A stretch of 64,000 nt of DNA from Pseudonocardiales bacterium (GTDB lineage: Bacteria > Actinomycetota > Actinomycetes > Mycobacteriales > Pseudonocardiaceae): the NCBI GenBank assembly GCA_019241525.1, contig JAFAWY010000147.1, positions 62,001-126,000 on the forward strand. Reading direction: 5' to 3'. The notes under the pieces are model-generated. The model searched no databases. It saw only the letters and a list, made by a program, of their open reading frames with translations, and was not told where the DNA came from. The position numbers and the translations under genes are program-made. Below are positions 8,602 to 17,398 of this stretch, piece after piece. Within the stretch, counting starts at the first letter, position 1, and the number at the start of each line of letters is the position of its first letter.

Positions 8602-9446
8602 GGGCGGACGCTATCGCGTTCACTGGCAACCCGGCCAGCAGCGCCCGTGCTCGGGTGCCTTCTGTTTCCGGGTGCGCGAGCTCCAGGCACCCGCACCACC
8701 ACCATGCGACGAGAGCTGGCTAGCGTGCCTGGGCTGAGCAATCGGGTTAGCCGCCGTACCACGACGATGGTGGTGACCGCGACAACGCCCGCCAGCAAGT
8801 CCGTTCCTACGTGCAGTAACACCCCGTCAGCGCGGGCCTGCACCCCCCCGCGCAAGTTCCACAGCAGGGTAATGCCGGTCATCAGCAGCCCGGCCGCCCA
8901 CGCCGCCCACCACCCGCGCACCAGCGATGACGGGCGAGGCCGCCGGGTCGGGTCGGCGCCGAGTGCGGCGTGCTCCAGCTCGGCGAGCGCCGCCCCGGGC
9001 AGCACCAGGTTGACTCCTGGCACCAGCACGCCAGCGACGAGCTGCCAGCTGCGCCGAGCTCGAGTGACCGCGGCCGCCTGGGCTGCAGTAGCGCTGGCGT
9101 GCACCAGCCACCCCATGGTGACCGCGCCGGCGAGCAGGGAGGACAGCAGCGAGACGACTCCACCCGTGACGACCAGCGCGTCGCTGACATGCAGCGGCCC
9201 GGCGGGCACCGCATCGAAGCGGCTGTCCAGCAGCAATGTGTACCGCCAGGCTTCCGCTCCCGCGGTCACCAGCACGAGGAGCCCCGTCAATCCCAGCAGT
9301 GGTACCGCTACCGCCGCCAGACCCCGCATCTTTTCCGCAGCCACCGAGTCCCCCGGGGTTGCCGGGGGTGACAGAAGTGCCGTCTTCACCCTCCGAACAA
9401 CGCTACGGAGTCCGCGCAAGGCGTTAGATGACTCGTGCTGGGACAT
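8598..9446 (-). CDS. DUF4328-like membrane protein
   Basis: 282 aa with about six hydrophobic segments, including LAAVAVPLLGLTGLLVLVTAG at the start and the paired TAAQAAAVTRARRSWQLVAG-VPGVNLVLPGAALAEL block. That block resembles DUF4328 and the membrane protein Rv3835, which precedes Rv3836 in M. tuberculosis. The frame extends to 9515, but the ATG at 9446 is preferred; it overlaps the rhodanese stop by 23 bp. The C-terminal 40 residues are basic and probably cytoplasmic. Function unknown. Confidence 0.78.
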   Translation of the reverse strand: MSQHESSNALRGLRSVVRRVKTALLSPPATPGDSVAAEKMRGLAAVAVPLLGLTGLLVLVTAGAEAWRYTLLLDSRFDAVPAGPLHVSDALVVTGGVVSLLSSLLAGAVTMGWLVHASATAAQAAAVTRARRSWQLVAGVLVPGVNLVLPGAALAELEHAALGADPTRRPRPSSLVRGWWAAWAAGLLMTGITLLWNLRGGVQARADGVLLHVGTDLLAGVVAVTTIVVVRRLTRLLSPGTLASSRRMVVVRVPGARAPGNRRHPSTGAAGRVASERDSVRP

Positions 9447-9792
9447 TCGAGTCAGTGACCATGGGGCGGCCGGCGGCAGCCCAGGCACGCATGCCCCCGT
9501 TGACGTTGACCGCATCCCAGCCGGCCTGCTGAAGATAGGCAGTGACCCGGGCTGAGCGAGCCCCGGAACGGCATATCACGTGCACCGGGCGGTCGGGTAC
9601 GGCGGTGGCGATCTCATCGAGCCGAGCCACCACCTGCCCGATCGGAACGTGCACGGCTGCCGGCGCGTGCCCGGCCGCCCACTCGTCGTCTTCCCGAACG
9701 TCTAGCAGCACGGCGCCTTCCGGGACGTCTGAGACCACGCAGGCGGGCACAGGGGAGCCCAAAGGGGAGCTCATAGCCGCCAATCGTGCCAC
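9424..9792 (-). CDS. Single-domain rhodanese-like protein
   Basis: 122 aa. A complete rhodanese domain: VLLDVREDDEWAAGH, then HVICRSGARSARV with the active-site Cys in a CRSGARS loop, and GMRAWAAAGRP at the end. These proteins carry sulfane sulfur on the Cys. An alternative ATG lies 6 codons in (MSSPLGSP). It heads a minus-strand unit with the DUF4328 and SEC-C genes. Confidence 0.9.
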   Translation of the reverse strand: MARLAAMSSPLGSPVPACVVSDVPEGAVLLDVREDDEWAAGHAPAAVHVPIGQVVARLDEIATAVPDRPVHVICRSGARSARVTAYLQQAGWDAVNVNGGMRAWAAAGRPMVTDSNVPARVI

Positions 9793-9848
9793 AGCTGGCC
9801 TTGCCTGTGGGGTGGCTCAGACCGTGGGGTGAATCATTCGGTGGATGT

Positions 9849-12620
9849 TCAGCCTGTGAGCTCCAAAACGGTGAGCGTGCCGGCCTGGACGTTGCTCACA
9901 TACGCTTGGCGGCCGTTGGGCAACACCGCGATGCTGGTCGGCTGGATCCCGGTGGGGATGGTCGCAGTCACCTGGTTGGTCCGGACATCGATCACGGTCA
10001 CTGTGTTGCTGCCCTCGTTGACCACGTAGGCGAACCGACCATCCGGGGCCCAGGCGATGTCTTGCGGGTTCTTCCCGACCGGGATGGTCGCCAGCACCTT
10101 GTTGGTGATGCCGTCGATCATCGACAGGGTGTTGGTGTCGTAGTTGGTGTTGGCGATCAGTGGCAGGTTGGGATGCACGGCGATGCTGTGCGGGCTCTTG
10201 CCGACCGGGATGGTGGCCAGTACCTCAAGGGTGGTGGCGTCGATCACCGTCACCACGTTCGACTCGTGGTTGGCCGTGTAAGCCAGCCTGCCGTCGCGGG
10301 AGAACGCAACCCAGTGCGGATTGGGTGCGACGGCGATCTGGGCGATCACCGCGTTGGTGTCGGTGGACACCACCGATACCGAAGCGGTGTCGTGGTTGGG
10401 GATGAACAGCCGCTTGCCATCGTGGCTGACTGCCGGCAGGTACGGGCGGGCGGGTTGCGGGATGGTCCCGATGACCGTGTTCGTCGCCGTGTCGAGCACA
10501 TCCACCACGTGGATCGTCCGTGTGTCGTTGAAAATGGTGACGTAAAGCGTGCGGCCGTCCGGCGCGAAGGCGAGGAACTGGGGAGGCCCCGCGGCGATCG
10601 GGATGTTTGCGGTCACCTGGTTGACCGCGGTGTCCACCACGGTGACGACTTGGGCGTTGCGGTTGGCGATGTAGGCGTGGCGGCCATTGGGGGAGACCGC
10701 GACGAATCCCGGAGTCTTGCCAACCTGGATGGTGGGACCCAGCGCCGGTATCGCCACCTCCGGGCCGATATCCGCAGTGATTTGCGGCTGAGCTGGTTTT
10801 GCGGCTTCGGTTGGGGCGGCGGCCAGTACCCGGTTCACGGAGATCGACACCGCCAGGATGATCACTCCGGTGAGCACGCCGGTGGCGATCAGGACCGGCC
10901 GCCGGTGCGCATTGCGCGGGGAGGGTACGGCGGCGACCTCGGGAGGATGAGTGACGTTCGGCTCGAGCGCCGGCCGGACGTGCGGCACCGGCTGCGGGAC
11001 AGCTGCCTGCGCCGTGGAACGCTCGGCGCCGGCACCGGTCAGTGCGCGCACCTCCATTTCAGCGTAACGGGCCTCGTCCGGCTGGTCTTTCGGGCTGAGC
11101 ACGGTCGCGACATAGCCGAGCAGGAAGGCCAGTGGCACCGACACCAGCGCCGGGTTTTTCAGCGGGAAGATCGCGAAGTCGACATGGGGGAACATCGAGG
11201 TCTTCGTGCCCGACACCGCTGGCGACAGGATGATCAGCAATACACAGCTGATCAATCCGCCGTACATGCTCCACAGCACGCCGGTGGTGTTGAACCGCTT
11301 CCAGAACAGCGAGTACAGGATCGTCGGCAGGTTCGCCGACGCGGCCACCGCGAAGGCCAGCGCCACCAGGAAGGCCACGTTCTGGCCCAGCGCAGCGATG
11401 CCGCCAAGCACTGCAAGCACGCCGATCACGCATGCCGTGATGCGGGCTACCCGCACCTCACTGTCGGCGTCCAGGTTGCCCCGCTTGATCACGTTGGCGT
11501 AGACGTCATGCGCGAACGACGCCGACGCGGTAATGGTCAGACCGGCTACCACTGCGAGGATGGTGGCGAAAGCGACCGCCGAGATGAAGCCCAGGAAAAA
11601 CTCCCCGCCGAGCTGGTAGGCCAGCAGGGGTGCCGCGGAGTTCTCTCCGCCTGGCATCGCCGCGATCCGCGCCGGGCCACCGTCCACCATGGCTGCGGCG
11701 GCGTAACCGATCACCAGAGAGAACAGGTAGAACACGCCGATCAACCAGATCGCCCACACCACCGTGCGGCGGGCCTCTTTGGCCGTGGGCACCGTGTAGA
11801 AGCGCATCAGAATGTGCGGCAGGCCTGCGGTACCCAGCACCAGGGCCAGCCCCAGCGAGACGAAGTCAATCTTGGTTGTGGTGCTCTTGCCATATTGCAG
11901 ACCTGGGGCGAGCACGGCCTGCCCGTGCGATGAGTGCGCCACCGCTTCACCCAGCATGGCGGACAGGTTGAGCCCGAAAGCGCCCAGCGCCCAGGCGGTC
12001 AGCATGCCTGCGCCGACGAGGAGCAACGCGGCTTTGACGATCTGCACCCAGGTGGTGCCGCGCATCCCACCGACGAGCACATAGAAGATCATCAACAGGC
12101 CGACCACGGCGACCACCAGGGCCTGGGCTCCCCTGCCCTTGACGTTGAGCAGCAGCGCGACCAGACCACCGGCGCCGGCCATCTGAGCTAGCAGGTAGAA
12201 CAACGAGACCACGAGCGTTGAGACAGCTGCCGCCGCCCTTACCGGTTGCCGACGCATCCGGAAGCTCAGTACGTCACCCATGGTGAACTTGCCGGTGTTA
12301 CGCAGCAGCTCTGCGACCAGCAGCAGCGCCACCAACCAGGCGACCAGAAAGCCGATCGAGTAGAGGAAGCCGTCGTAGCCGAACACGGCGATGGCGCCGG
12401 CGATGCCCAGGAACGACGCTGCCGATAGGTAGTCGCCGGAGATGGCGACCCCGTTCTGCGGCCCAGTGAACGTCCGGCCCGCGGCGTAGTAGTCCGCGGC
12501 GGTGCGGGTGCGGCGCGATGCGCGGAACACGATGACCAGGGTCACCAGCACGAAGAACAGGAAGATGCCGCCGTTGACCAGTGGCTCGCCGACGGCTGTC
12601 TGGGCTAGCGCTGCGATCAC
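9849..12620 (-). CDS. Sodium:solute symporter (ActP/MctC-like) fused to a seven-repeat YVTN beta-propeller
   Basis: 923 aa. Residues 1 to about 510 are a full solute:sodium symporter of the cation-acetate/monocarboxylate type (AGRTFTGPQNGVAISGDYLS, LLAQMAGAGGLVALL, LGTAGLPHILMRFYTVP, FAVAASANLPTILY), about 13 membrane segments. A Pro-rich linker (about 535-575) leads to one further membrane segment (about 576-598). Residues 630-923 hold seven YVTN-type repeats, each about 42 aa with P-x-x-[IV]-A-[VF]-x-P-[DN]-G-R followed by YV/YI-x-N and VTVID. Membrane topology would place the propeller outside the cell. The usual family length is about 550 aa. The GTG start overlaps the DUF485 stop (GTGA). 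No frameshift or stop interrupts the junction. Substrate, probably a short-chain carboxylate, is inferred from the family. Confidence 0.92.
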   Translation of the reverse strand: MIAALAQTAVGEPLVNGGIFLFFVLVTLVIVFRASRRTRTAADYYAAGRTFTGPQNGVAISGDYLSAASFLGIAGAIAVFGYDGFLYSIGFLVAWLVALLLVAELLRNTGKFTMGDVLSFRMRRQPVRAAAAVSTLVVSLFYLLAQMAGAGGLVALLLNVKGRGAQALVVAVVGLLMIFYVLVGGMRGTTWVQIVKAALLLVGAGMLTAWALGAFGLNLSAMLGEAVAHSSHGQAVLAPGLQYGKSTTTKIDFVSLGLALVLGTAGLPHILMRFYTVPTAKEARRTVVWAIWLIGVFYLFSLVIGYAAAAMVDGGPARIAAMPGGENSAAPLLAYQLGGEFFLGFISAVAFATILAVVAGLTITASASFAHDVYANVIKRGNLDADSEVRVARITACVIGVLAVLGGIAALGQNVAFLVALAFAVAASANLPTILYSLFWKRFNTTGVLWSMYGGLISCVLLIILSPAVSGTKTSMFPHVDFAIFPLKNPALVSVPLAFLLGYVATVLSPKDQPDEARYAEMEVRALTGAGAERSTAQAAVPQPVPHVRPALEPNVTHPPEVAAVPSPRNAHRRPVLIATGVLTGVIILAVSISVNRVLAAAPTEAAKPAQPQITADIGPEVAIPALGPTIQVGKTPGFVAVSPNGRHAYIANRNAQVVTVVDTAVNQVTANIPIAAGPPQFLAFAPDGRTLYVTIFNDTRTIHVVDVLDTATNTVIGTIPQPARPYLPAVSHDGKRLFIPNHDTASVSVVSTDTNAVIAQIAVAPNPHWVAFSRDGRLAYTANHESNVVTVIDATTLEVLATIPVGKSPHSIAVHPNLPLIANTNYDTNTLSMIDGITNKVLATIPVGKNPQDIAWAPDGRFAYVVNEGSNTVTVIDVRTNQVTATIPTGIQPTSIAVLPNGRQAYVSNVQAGTLTVLELTG

Positions 12621-12970
12621 CAGCTGCCCCCCTCGACGTGCTCGCGGATCCGGTTGCTGACCGGATCGAGGTAGCGATTGGCGAAACGCACGTAGATCGT
12701 CGTGATGGCGAAGGTGGAGACGAACTGCAGCAAGCCGAAGATCAGCCCGATGTTGACGTTGCCGACAACCTTGATCGCCATGAAGTGCGGCGCGAACGCC
12801 GCCAGCAGGACATACAGGAAGTACCAGACGAGGAAGAACGCGGTCATCGGAAAGACGAATCCGCGCAGCCTCGTGCGCAGCGTGGCGAACTCCGCGCTGG
12901 CGTGGGCGGCGGTCCAGGGATCCGATGCGCGCCCGCTGCTGGCAGTGCCGGCAGACTCGGCGGTGCTCAT
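12617..12970 (-). CDS. DUF485 family membrane protein, symporter partner
   Basis: 117 aa with two membrane segments (RGFVFPMTAFFLVWYFLYVL and FGLLQFVSTFAITTIYV). DUF485 proteins are encoded directly before ActP/MctC symporters in many bacteria, as here, with a GTGA overlap into the symporter. The role is probably assembly or support of the transporter. The ATG at 12970 is preferred over the GTG two codons upstream because GGGAGG sits 7 nt before it. Confidence 0.92.
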   Translation of the reverse strand: MSTAESAGTASSGRASDPWTAAHASAEFATLRTRLRGFVFPMTAFFLVWYFLYVLLAAFAPHFMAIKVVGNVNIGLIFGLLQFVSTFAITTIYVRFANRYLDPVSNRIREHVEGGSW

Positions 12971-12999
12971 GCACACACCTCCCAGGCGATGGTCCGAAC

Positions 13000-13067
13000 G
13001 CCGGCTCGGCCGGCGGCAGTCTGATTGCCGGCTCGGCCGGCGGTGGCCATGCTGATCATAATGATCA
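13000..13067. promoter_or_regulatory. Direct repeat and 15-bp palindrome upstream of the DUF485-symporter genes
   Basis: A 17-bp sequence GCCGGCTCGGCCGGCGG occurs at 13000-13016 and again at 13027-13043. Next to it, TGATCATAATGATCA (13053-13067) is a perfect palindrome around one base. Both lie in the 189-bp gap between the upstream symporter stop and the DUF485 start, so they are candidate operator sites for the downstream pair. The binding protein cannot be told from sequence. Confidence 0.5.
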
Positions 13068-13159
13068 TGCTCAATGCTCCGTGGGTCGCGAAGACCGCCG
13101 ACACCCTAGTGGTGCGCCGGGTACCGCTGTGCACCGGAAGGGTGGCTCTCTGAAGCTGG

Positions 13160-14956
13160 TTACCGACGGTGACGACCTCCTCGCATCCGGGGCAGCGCAG
13201 CTGCGGTCAGCCCGGCGCGAGGTCCGGACTGGCCGAAGTCTCGATCCTCAGACAGTCCCAACCGGTCCGGCGCGTGCAGCCGCAGCAAGATGCGCGAGAC
13301 GTCACCCGGAACTCGATCGCTGGTTCGGCGGCTCACCACCACCATGGTCAGGAAGGCCAGCGGCACCGTGAACACCGCCGGCTGCGCCAGCACCGCCTGC
13401 CATTCCGGAGGCAGGATGCCGGCTGCGGCGGGCAGCACGGCGGCAAACGCCAAACCGCCACCGAGCAAGATGCCGGCCGCCGCCCCAGTGTCGGTTAACC
13501 CACGCCACCAGATACCCAGCACGAGCAGCGGGCAGAACGTCGAGGCTGCCACCGCGAAAGCCAGCCCTACGCCCTGGGCAAGATCGAGCGACGAGACCGC
13601 CAACATGAAAGCCAGCGGGACCGACCAGGCCGCGATCGTGGCCGCGCGAAAGCCACGCAGCCGACCAGGCAGGACGTCAGTCGACAGCACTCCCGCGACG
13701 CTGACCACCAGCCCGGTGGCCGCAGAGATGAAGGCGGCGAATGCCCCGGCTGCGATCAGGCCGCCGAGCACCAGCGCGGGCCACTTGCCCAGCGCGGCTC
13801 CCGGCAGTTCCAGCAACGCGGCATCGGTGTTGCCGGCGGCCAGCAGTTCGGGGACGTAGAGCCGGGCGAGCCACCCGGACACGATCGGGAACAGGTAGAA
13901 CGCCCCGAGCAGCGCGAGGACCAGCAGCGTGGTGCGGCGCGCCGCGGACCCGTCTGGATCGGTGTAGTAGCGGCCGAGGACGTGGGGAAGTCCCATGGTG
14001 CCCAGCAGCAGCGCCACGATGAGCGAGTAGGTGGCCAGCAGGGGATGCTTGCCGGCGCCCAGGGGGCGCAGCCAGGCACCGTAGTCGGCGGCGGCATCGG
14101 TGATCACCGGGATCCGCGTGCCGGCCTCGAAGTGCACCATGGTGCCTTTGGTCACCTTGTGCTCAGCGGGTGCCCAGCGTACTAGCCCGTTCGTCGGGTG
14201 GCCGTCCTGCGTGCCGATCACCTTGACTGTGGTCGGTTCGGTGACGTTGAGCACGATGTCGCGATCCGGCGTGATGTCCATGCCATGGGTGAAGGCCGGT
14301 GACGGGGCATTGAGGGAGCTGCGAGGTGGTTGCTGCTCCGCAGCGTGGTGGATCAGCAGCACGAACACCGGGACGGCAAGCGCGGTCAGTTTGATCCAGT
14401 ACTGGAATGCCTGCACGATGGTGATCGAGTGCATCCATCCGGTGTAGATGTTGAACGTCACGATCACCATGACCACGGCGGCGCCGACCCATTTCGGTTG
14501 GTGCGTGACCTCATGCAGGGTCAACCCGGCCCCCTGCAACTGCGGGACCAGGTAGAGCCAGCCGACGATGATGACAAAAGTGGTGCAGATCCGGCGCAGC
14601 CGCGCCGAACCCAGCCGCACCTCAACGAAGTCGGGCAGCGTGTAGGCGCCTGACCGGCGCAGCGGCGCGGCCACGAACAGCAGTAACGTCACGTAACCTG
14701 CGGTGAACCCCACCGGGTACCACAGCGCGTCCACTCCACCTTTGAGCACCAGCCCCGCGACCCCGAGAAACGACGCCGCCGACAGGTACTGGCCGGAGAT
14801 CGCCGCGGCGTTCCAGCGTGGGCCCAGCGTGCGCGCAGCATCCAAGAAATTCGAGGTTGACCGCATCTTGGCCCCGTAGAGCCCGGCGAGCATGGTCACC
14901 GCGGCGACTACGACCATCGCAGCGATGGTTACGTAGAAGGCAGCCTGCTGGGGCAC
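13160..14956 (-). CDS. Sodium:solute symporter family protein with a large inserted loop
   Basis: 598 aa. Symporter signatures are present: AGLYGAKMRSTSNFLDAART, AAAISGQYLSAASFLGVAG, LGTMGLPHVLGRYYTDPDG and FAVAASTFCPLLVLGIWWRG. Compared with the MctC-type protein downstream it has roughly 90 extra residues (about 255-345) between two membrane segments, rich in Thr, Val and charged residues and likely outside the membrane. The GTG at 14956 starts 7 bp after the small membrane protein gene ends. Position after a LytTR regulator suggests regulated uptake of an organic acid; substrate unknown. Confidence 0.88.
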   Translation of the reverse strand: MPQQAAFYVTIAAMVVVAAVTMLAGLYGAKMRSTSNFLDAARTLGPRWNAAAISGQYLSAASFLGVAGLVLKGGVDALWYPVGFTAGYVTLLLFVAAPLRRSGAYTLPDFVEVRLGSARLRRICTTFVIIVGWLYLVPQLQGAGLTLHEVTHQPKWVGAAVVMVIVTFNIYTGWMHSITIVQAFQYWIKLTALAVPVFVLLIHHAAEQQPPRSSLNAPSPAFTHGMDITPDRDIVLNVTEPTTVKVIGTQDGHPTNGLVRWAPAEHKVTKGTMVHFEAGTRIPVITDAAADYGAWLRPLGAGKHPLLATYSLIVALLLGTMGLPHVLGRYYTDPDGSAARRTTLLVLALLGAFYLFPIVSGWLARLYVPELLAAGNTDAALLELPGAALGKWPALVLGGLIAAGAFAAFISAATGLVVSVAGVLSTDVLPGRLRGFRAATIAAWSVPLAFMLAVSSLDLAQGVGLAFAVAASTFCPLLVLGIWWRGLTDTGAAAGILLGGGLAFAAVLPAAAGILPPEWQAVLAQPAVFTVPLAFLTMVVVSRRTSDRVPGDVSRILLRLHAPDRLGLSEDRDFGQSGPRAGLTAAALPRMRGGRHRR

Positions 14957-14963
14957 CTGGCGC

Positions 14964-15479
14964 TCAGTTCTCGACCATCTCGGCGAAGTCCTGCTCGTTG
15001 CGCTCAGCGCCGCGGTTGTAGGACCACGCCACCGCGACGAAGAACGGGTAGACGGCCAAGCCGAGCAGCAGCCATGGCAGGCCCAGGCCCAGGATGGTGG
15101 TCGTACCGAGCGACGGCACCAGGAGGAACGCAACCGGGATGGCTCCGAGCACGACCACGGTCAGCAGCATCAGCCGCAACGACAGCATCAGCTGCACCCG
15201 TACCAGCTGGCGCACCAGCACCTCACCGACGCTGGTTTGGTCTTCCAACTCGGCCAGCGTGCGTACCACGCGGCGGCTGTTGCGCCGCTGGGCCAGGACG
15301 ATCCGTTCCCGCTTGGCAGACTTGATCCGGCTGGCGAGTGGGTAGATGGTGCTGTCTTGCCCCGATTGTTGCTGGGCTGCCTGTTCCTTGGCGGCGGCCT
15401 CCTCGGCGGCCTTGACCAGCGCCGCCCAGGGATCACCGTCCGGACCGTTCGCGTCGTCGCTCATGCCCCCGAAGCTCAT
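14964..15479 (-). CDS. Two-segment membrane protein, symporter partner
   Basis: 171 aa. A charged, Ala/Gln-rich N-terminal region (about 90 aa, with EEAAAKEQAAQQQS) precedes two membrane segments (LMLLTVVVLGAIPVAFLLVP and LGLGLPWLLLGLAVYPFFVAV), then a short tail ending AERNEQDFAEMVEN. Size, topology and position just before a symporter parallel the DUF485 gene downstream, so it is probably the partner of the second transporter. The start could also be the ATG at 15464. Confidence 0.82.
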   Translation of the reverse strand: MSFGGMSDDANGPDGDPWAALVKAAEEAAAKEQAAQQQSGQDSTIYPLASRIKSAKRERIVLAQRRNSRRVVRTLAELEDQTSVGEVLVRQLVRVQLMLSLRLMLLTVVVLGAIPVAFLLVPSLGTTTILGLGLPWLLLGLAVYPFFVAVAWSYNRGAERNEQDFAEMVEN

Positions 15480-15503
15480 CTGGCGGACCTTAAGCCGTCA
15501 CGC

Positions 15504-16319
15504 TCATCGAGACGTCCAGCCTTGTTTGGCTGCGCGCACCAGCCGGTCCTTGAGCTCGCGGGTGTGCCTGCGGCTGACCGGTAATTCGGTGGCATCATCG
15601 CCGTTGCCGACCCGGACGACGTAGCCCGACGCCGACATCCGCAGCTCGGTGACCAGCGGCAGGGCGACCAGAAAGGAGCGGTGGATGCGCACGAACCCGG
15701 CATCAGACCAGCGGTCCTCCAGCTGGGACAGCGGGATACGGACCAGGTGGCTGGTGCCTTCACCGGTATGCAGCCGCGCGTAGTCCCCGTGTGCCTCCAC
15801 CCAGCGCACCGACGAGCGCGGCACCAGCTTGGTGGTACCGGCGAGTTCCACCGGGATGACTTCATCCTCGCTGGTCGGCTCCGGTCCTGGAGCAGCTGCG
15901 TCGCGCCGGGAGGCCACGATCCGCCGCATCGTGTTGGCCAGCCGGTCCCGGCTCACCGGTTTCATCAGGTAGTCAGCCGCGCCGATTTCGAACGCGTCCA
16001 GGGCGTTCTCGTCGTAGGCGGTGGCGAACACCACTGCCGGCGGGTTAGGGATCGTGGCCAGCACGCGGGCCAGCTCGAGACCGTCGAGACCGGGCATCCG
16101 GATGTCCAGGAACACCACATCGACCCGCGGCAGCGGGGTGCCGTTGGGACTGCGGCTATCGGGCCGCAGGATCGACAGCGCCTCGGTGGCGTTCGTGGCG
16201 GTCAGGATGGTGCCGATGCGCGGCTCGGCCTCCAAGACCTCTAGCAGCATGGCCAACGGACCCGGCTCGTCATCGACTGCAAGCACGACAAGCCCGGGGT
16301 TGTCGTCGTTGCCGCTCAT
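15504..16319 (-). CDS. LytTR-type response regulator
   Basis: 271 aa. The receiver domain (1-130) has the acidic pair VDDEP, the phospho-accepting Asp72 in VFLDIRMPGLDG, and the MKP Lys. Residues about 155-265 form a LytTR DNA-binding domain (VRWVEAHGDYARLHT, FVRIHRSFLVAL, LPVSRRHTRELKDRL). It sits 24 bp before the small membrane protein and symporter genes. The LytS-type kinase lies just upstream beyond the SppA-like gene, so the two should form one system. A 157-bp, less GC-rich gap before this gene probably holds its own promoter. Confidence 0.95.
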   Translation of the reverse strand: MSGNDDNPGLVVLAVDDEPGPLAMLLEVLEAEPRIGTILTATNATEALSILRPDSRSPNGTPLPRVDVVFLDIRMPGLDGLELARVLATIPNPPAVVFATAYDENALDAFEIGAADYLMKPVSRDRLANTMRRIVASRRDAAAPGPEPTSEDEVIPVELAGTTKLVPRSSVRWVEAHGDYARLHTGEGTSHLVRIPLSQLEDRWSDAGFVRIHRSFLVALPLVTELRMSASGYVVRVGNGDDATELPVSRRHTRELKDRLVRAAKQGWTSR

Positions 16320-16476
16320 TGATCGCCTCTCAGCCGACCTGCCCCCCTAAGAAACTGCGATGGACTATCAATCCTGCACATGGCCAGTATTGCTGTCCAC
16401 GGTTGGTACGTTGTCCGTGCTTGACCTTACTGTTACCGACTTGAACAACAGCACACCGGCGCATCAACGGATGCTG

Positions 16477-17373
16477 CTAGAGGCCGAAGCGGGACCAGGC
16501 GGCTCGGTGCTCGAGCGCTTCCAGCACTGCGAGCGCCGATTCCGGGACGCTGCGGTTGCTCAGCGCGGCCGCAGCGGGAACGAGACCCAGCCGAGCCAGC
16601 AGCGGCCGGCGTTGCTCCACGGTGACGATTTCCGCGCCGGGGTAACGCTTACTGATCTCCCCGCGCATCGTGCCCAACCGGTCTACCAGGCCCAGTTCGA
16701 CGGCCCTGCGCCCGGTCCATACCTCGCCGGTGAACAGGTCTTGCTGGTCGGTTGCCAGCACCTTGCCCCGGCGGGAGCAGACCCATTCCCGGAACATCAT
16801 GTGCAGCTCGGCTTGCATTCCGTGCAGCCAGACCACGTCTTCTTCCTGCTCAGGCAGAAACGGGTCCAGGCGGGCTTTGTTGGCGCCCGCGGTGTAAAGC
16901 CTGCGCTCGACCCCGAAACGCTCCAACAAACCGTGCAGCCCGAATCCGCGGCTGACCACTCCGATGGATCCGACCAGCGACGTCGGGTGGGCGACTATCT
17001 CGTCCGCGGCGCAGGCCACCCAGTAACCACCGGATGCGGCGATGTCTTCACAAAACGCCAGCACCGGCACGCGCTTGTCGTCGGCGAGGCCGCGGATCCG
17101 ATCCGCCAGCAGCGCTGACTGGGTAGGCGACCCACCCGGTGAATTGATCGACAGCGCCACCGCCCGCAGCCGCTCGTAACCGAAGGCGCGCGTCAACACC
17201 GAGTCGAAGGAGGCCAGATTGATCACTCCCCGGCCTAGCGACGCCGGCGCCGGTGTGATCAGGCCGTGCAGTTTTATCGCGGCCACCACCGGGCCGCTCT
17301 CCCGCTGGTTGCCAGGCAACGGCAACCGCGAGGCCAGGTCCTTGACGTCCATTCGGCTAAGCCTACGGAGCAT
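16477..17373 (-). CDS. S49 family peptidase (SppA-like)
   Basis: 298 aa. The S49 fold is clear: AVALSINSPGGSPTQSA, then FCEDIAASGGYWVACAADEI with the candidate nucleophile Ser114, HPTSLVGSIGVVSRGF, and the candidate catalytic Lys166 in TAGANKARLDPF. It is the short SppA form. No N-terminal membrane anchor is obvious, unlike typical signal-peptide peptidases, so it may act at the inner face of the membrane or in the cytoplasm. It lies 25 bp after the histidine kinase gene, between kinase and regulator, an unusual place for a peptidase. Confidence 0.9.
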   Translation of the reverse strand: MLRRLSRMDVKDLASRLPLPGNQRESGPVVAAIKLHGLITPAPASLGRGVINLASFDSVLTRAFGYERLRAVALSINSPGGSPTQSALLADRIRGLADDKRVPVLAFCEDIAASGGYWVACAADEIVAHPTSLVGSIGVVSRGFGLHGLLERFGVERRLYTAGANKARLDPFLPEQEEDVVWLHGMQAELHMMFREWVCSRRGKVLATDQQDLFTGEVWTGRRAVELGLVDRLGTMRGEISKRYPGAEIVTVEQRRPLLARLGLVPAAAALSNRSVPESALAVLEALEHRAAWSRFGL

Positions 17374-17398
17374 GGCTGCCGGCTTGTTTCATTTGGGG

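Noticed and set aside
9786-11933. A 715-codon plus-strand frame opposite the symporter-propeller gene
   Set aside because: It is a shadow: His/Arg/Gly-rich composition with no domain, directly antisense to a gene with clear motifs throughout.
12620-12974. An N-terminal extension making the symporter-propeller 1041 aa
   Set aside because: The extension reads the DUF485 gene in a wrong frame; the GTG at 12620 overlapping the DUF485 stop is the natural start.
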